Positions 5,998 to 7,764 of a stretch of DNA of 7,764 nucleotides are shown piece after piece. Both the position numbers and the translations under genes were made by a program. The DNA comes from Alphaproteobacteria bacterium MarineAlpha3_Bin4 (lineage in GTDB: Bacteria > Pseudomonadota > Alphaproteobacteria > Rhodospirillales > Casp-alpha2), in contig PTLJ01000066.1 in the NCBI GenBank assembly GCA_002938045.1, positions 1 through 7,764 of the forward strand. The letters are read 5' to 3'. The notes under the pieces are model-generated. The model saw only the letters and a program-made list of their open reading frames with translations. It did not search any database and was not told the origin of the DNA. Position 1 is the first letter of the stretch. Each line of letters starts with the position of its first letter.

Positions 5998-7467
5998 ATG
6001 CATATTATCTCTGACAACGACCTCTTCCAAAGATTGGTATTTGATAATCCGTGGTGGAAATTTACCCCTGAGACCGAGATTCGCTTTCGACACCCGCCGA
6101 AGCGTCCGTTTTTCTATTCATTCCGCACCCGTGTACTTGGCGGTGCAGAGCGCATTATCGTTTTGGCAGGACCTTTAGGCGCCGGCAAAACGGTGATGGT
6201 GCACCAAATGATCGCCGGTCTGATTGAGGGCGGCGTCTCGCCGCAAGCCGTTTTTTACTGCAACATGACAGTACCGATTTACACGGCGGCCGATATTACA
6301 GCGCTGTTCGAGATGTTCTGCCGCCGCTATCACCACGACGAAACGGCCGAGATCTACGTCTTCTACGATGAAATTCAATACGTCAGCGACTGGCGAGACG
6401 TGGTTATGCGCTTGGCTGAGCTGCAGCCGCGTGCGCGCATTGTTGTCACCATGTCCTCAGCCGCGCCAGCGCTCGTTACTGGCGCTGTCAGCGACGACGG
6501 GAATGTCGCCACCGTGGTGCTTCCTCCACTTACTTTTCACGAGTTCCTGCGCTTTCGCTCGTCGGAGATGTCATCGAAATTCTCATCAACCACGCACTCG
6601 GAGATATCCGGATACTTGGAAACGCTTTTGAGAAGCCAATCCGGCGACAAGTCGATAACAATCCACGCCTGGGCGCTACCTACCCTCAACGCTGAGTTCC
6701 AACGCTACGTAAACTTCGGCGGCTTCATCGAAGGCATACTCGGGAGAAAGGAGGAGGCGGCGGCGTTTACCCGCAGCGCCCCCGGCGGCGTCGCCGACCG
6801 GATCATGCACAAAGATCTCTCTAGCATATTCGGAATCAACGATACCCAAGAACTAAACAAGCTGTTCAACATCCTCGCCTTCAACACCGCGCGCCAGGTG
6901 ACCATGGAGAGCCTCGCCAAGGCCGCCGGCATCGCCAAAAACACACTCCGAAAATACCTTGACTACCTGGAGGCTGCCTTCCTGATCCGCCGCGTCGCTC
7001 GCGTTGATAAGAACGCCCTGCGCTTCCAACGTCAGGTTGCGTTCAAGATCTATCTCACGACTCCCAGCCTTTACGCTGCCCTGTTCGCGCCATTGCCGGC
7101 AACCGACGCCCAGTTCCAGCTACTCGCGGAGACGGCACTGGTAGCTCAGTGGCTGGGAGCGGCCGAGGTAGAGAAGCTGGCCTATGCCAGCTGGCAAGGA
7201 GGCTGCATTGACCTAATCGCACTCGATGGCGAGACCGACCGGCCGACAAGGGTCTACAAAATGGATTGGCAAGACGCCTATGGCCGCGAGGGCGTGCCGG
7301 CTGAGTTAGTCAGATTCATCGAAACCACCAACCCCGCCGCTAAGCCTTATGTCCTGACGTCTGCGACGACACACCAGGCCTCTATGGGCGGAACAATGAT
7401 CACCATGATCCCGGTAGCGTTGTATGCCTACTGCGTCGGCCGCGATCTAGTCCAAGGCACGACGTGA
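5998..7467 (+). CDS. AAA_14/DUF4143-type ATPase with degenerate nuclease-like C-terminus
   Basis: A 489-residue P-loop ATPase of the AAA_14 plus DUF4143 architecture. In order: NPWW (17-20), a hallmark before the ATPase core in many such proteins; Walker A GPLGAGKT (58-65); Walker B IYVFYDEIQ (119-127, D124 and E125); a sensor-like TMSSAA (151-156); LPPLTFHEFLRFR (175-187); GGFIEGI (241-247); RIMHKDLSSIFGI (268-280); a winged-helix segment MESLAKAAGIAKNTLRKYLDYLEAAFLIRRV (about 303-333). The C-terminus has the layout of the PD-(D/E)XK-like part of DUF4143: E378, D405 in GGCIDLIAL, K421 in VYKMDW. The usual E-x-K, however, reads V-Y-K, so nuclease chemistry is doubtful. About 35 residues (188-225) extend the linker compared with shorter relatives. 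The ATG at 5998 is supported by alignment with copy 1. The function of this family is poorly known; ATP hydrolysis is well supported, the client is not. It looks accessory to the repair genes upstream. Confidence 0.85.
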   Translation: MHIISDNDLFQRLVFDNPWWKFTPETEIRFRHPPKRPFFYSFRTRVLGGAERIIVLAGPLGAGKTVMVHQMIAGLIEGGVSPQAVFYCNMTVPIYTAADITALFEMFCRRYHHDETAEIYVFYDEIQYVSDWRDVVMRLAELQPRARIVVTMSSAAPALVTGAVSDDGNVATVVLPPLTFHEFLRFRSSEMSSKFSSTTHSEISGYLETLLRSQSGDKSITIHAWALPTLNAEFQRYVNFGGFIEGILGRKEEAAAFTRSAPGGVADRIMHKDLSSIFGINDTQELNKLFNILAFNTARQVTMESLAKAAGIAKNTLRKYLDYLEAAFLIRRVARVDKNALRFQRQVAFKIYLTTPSLYAALFAPLPATDAQFQLLAETALVAQWLGAAEVEKLAYASWQGGCIDLIALDGETDRPTRVYKMDWQDAYGREGVPAELVRFIETTNPAAKPYVLTSATTHQASMGGTMITMIPVALYAYCVGRDLVQGTT

Positions 7468-7764
7468 ACGCGCCACAGATCATTGGACGACGAGCGGCGG
7501 CCATCAAATGGAATCATGGAACCAAGCCATGGAACTACGCTGGTAAGATCCTAAGGATTGCTAAGATTTGATTCTCAGCATCAGAAACGTTTCTTTGTTT
7601 TTTGTTTTATAATAAATTGTTAACGATAAAATCTCGCATTTAACATTAATAACGGAAAAATGTACCGTAAGCGTGACCGCCATCACAGCGGCGAACGCAA
7701 ACATCGCCTATCGTATTGCCATCATATCGGGAAAGCCGAACCCGCACAGCACGCCCTTATAAGG
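7468..7764. other. AT-rich intergenic stretch to window end
   Basis: No supported gene lies here. The first part holds three ATGGAA repeats (7509-7535), then ATCCTAAGGAT (7548-7558), an 11-base inverted repeat, and GAAACGTTTC (7584-7593), a perfect 10-base palindrome followed by T-rich sequence. The stretch from about 7590 to 7660 is strongly AT-rich against its G+C-rich surroundings. Two short frames run near the end: one from ATG 7660, open to the window edge and very rich in His and Arg, and one from GTG 7673 ending in TAA near the last bases. Neither has a convincing ribosome site. The region most likely holds the upstream control region of a gene beyond the window. No terminator with a proper stem was found after the ATPase gene. 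Confidence 0.5.
7608..7613 (+). promoter_or_regulatory. consensus -10 hexamer without clear -35
   Basis: TATAAT is a perfect -10 match within the AT-rich stretch. The sequence 16-18 bases upstream (around AAACGT) is a poor -35, so activity would need an activator or another sigma contact. In DNA this rich in A and T a chance match is possible. Confidence 0.25.

Larger units (their letters stand above)
5844..6053 (+). repeat. tandem repeat copy 2 (promoter and start of intact ATPase gene)
   Basis: Second copy of the 210-base unit. Its left edge, GTGGAATGATTGTAAGG, resembles the glycosylase 3' end GTGGCAGAATGTTTGTAAGG. Its right edge meets a third GTGG at 6054, inside the codons for Trp19-Trp20 of the ATPase. 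Similarity does not continue beyond this point, so there are exactly two units. The best explanation is a local tandem duplication guided by short GTGG-type homologies. Confidence 0.88.

Noticed and set aside
5633..6053. CRISPR array or insertion-sequence ends
   Set aside because: Only two long, adjoining, diverged units exist, with no spacers, no terminal inverted repeats and no transposase.
7660..7764. Start of a coding region from ATG 7660
   Set aside because: The translation is dominated by His and Arg, the ribosome site is poor and an alternative frame is equally open; not supportable as a gene.

Overview
The window is a G+C-rich chromosomal segment with dense, short-spaced genes and clear Shine-Dalgarno sites. 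The protein types (FIST protein, Tas-like aldo-keto reductase, ThpR, fructosamine-kinase-like protein, low-molecular-weight phosphatase, class III sirtuin, four-cysteine uracil-DNA glycosylase) suggest a proteobacterium, most likely an alphaproteobacterium. That is an inference from protein style; no rRNA or tRNA is present to confirm it.

Layout. Positions 1-933 (+) hold the 3' part of a FIST sensory-domain gene. Then come a Tas-type aldo-keto reductase (1148-2188, +) and the RNA 2',3'-cyclic phosphodiesterase gene thpR (2225-2758, +, strong ribosome site). A 152-base gap separates thpR from a convergent two-gene minus-strand operon: a low-molecular-weight tyrosine-phosphatase-type protein (3787-4260) followed 21 bases later by a fructosamine/ribulosamine-kinase family protein (2911-3765, GTG start). 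Divergent from it is a plus-strand pair, a CobB-type sirtuin (4342-5067) overlapping a uracil-DNA-glycosylase family gene (5054-5650) by 14 bases. A long bulged inverted repeat (4280-4329) lies between the divergent operons.

From about 5633 the character changes. A tandem duplication of about 210 bp (5633-5843 and 5844-6053) carries, in each copy, the same promoter, the same palindromes and the first codons of an AAA_14/DUF4143-type ATPase. Only the second copy leads into an intact gene (5998-7467); the first is a frameshifted stub. The duplication breakpoints show short GTGG homology at the end of the glycosylase gene and at the Trp-Trp codons of the ATPase. The window ends in an AT-rich non-coding stretch (7468-7764) that probably leads to the next gene.

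Together, the core genes have a macromolecule repair and maintenance flavour: kinase plus phosphatase fit protein deglycation, the sirtuin removes acyl groups, the glycosylase repairs DNA, and ThpR acts on RNA ends. The ATPase module looks like an accessory gene. No wholly new system is demonstrated here. The most distinctive items are the duplicated ATPase promoter/start unit, its palindromic operators, the degenerate nuclease-like C-terminus of the ATPase, and the divergent hairpin.
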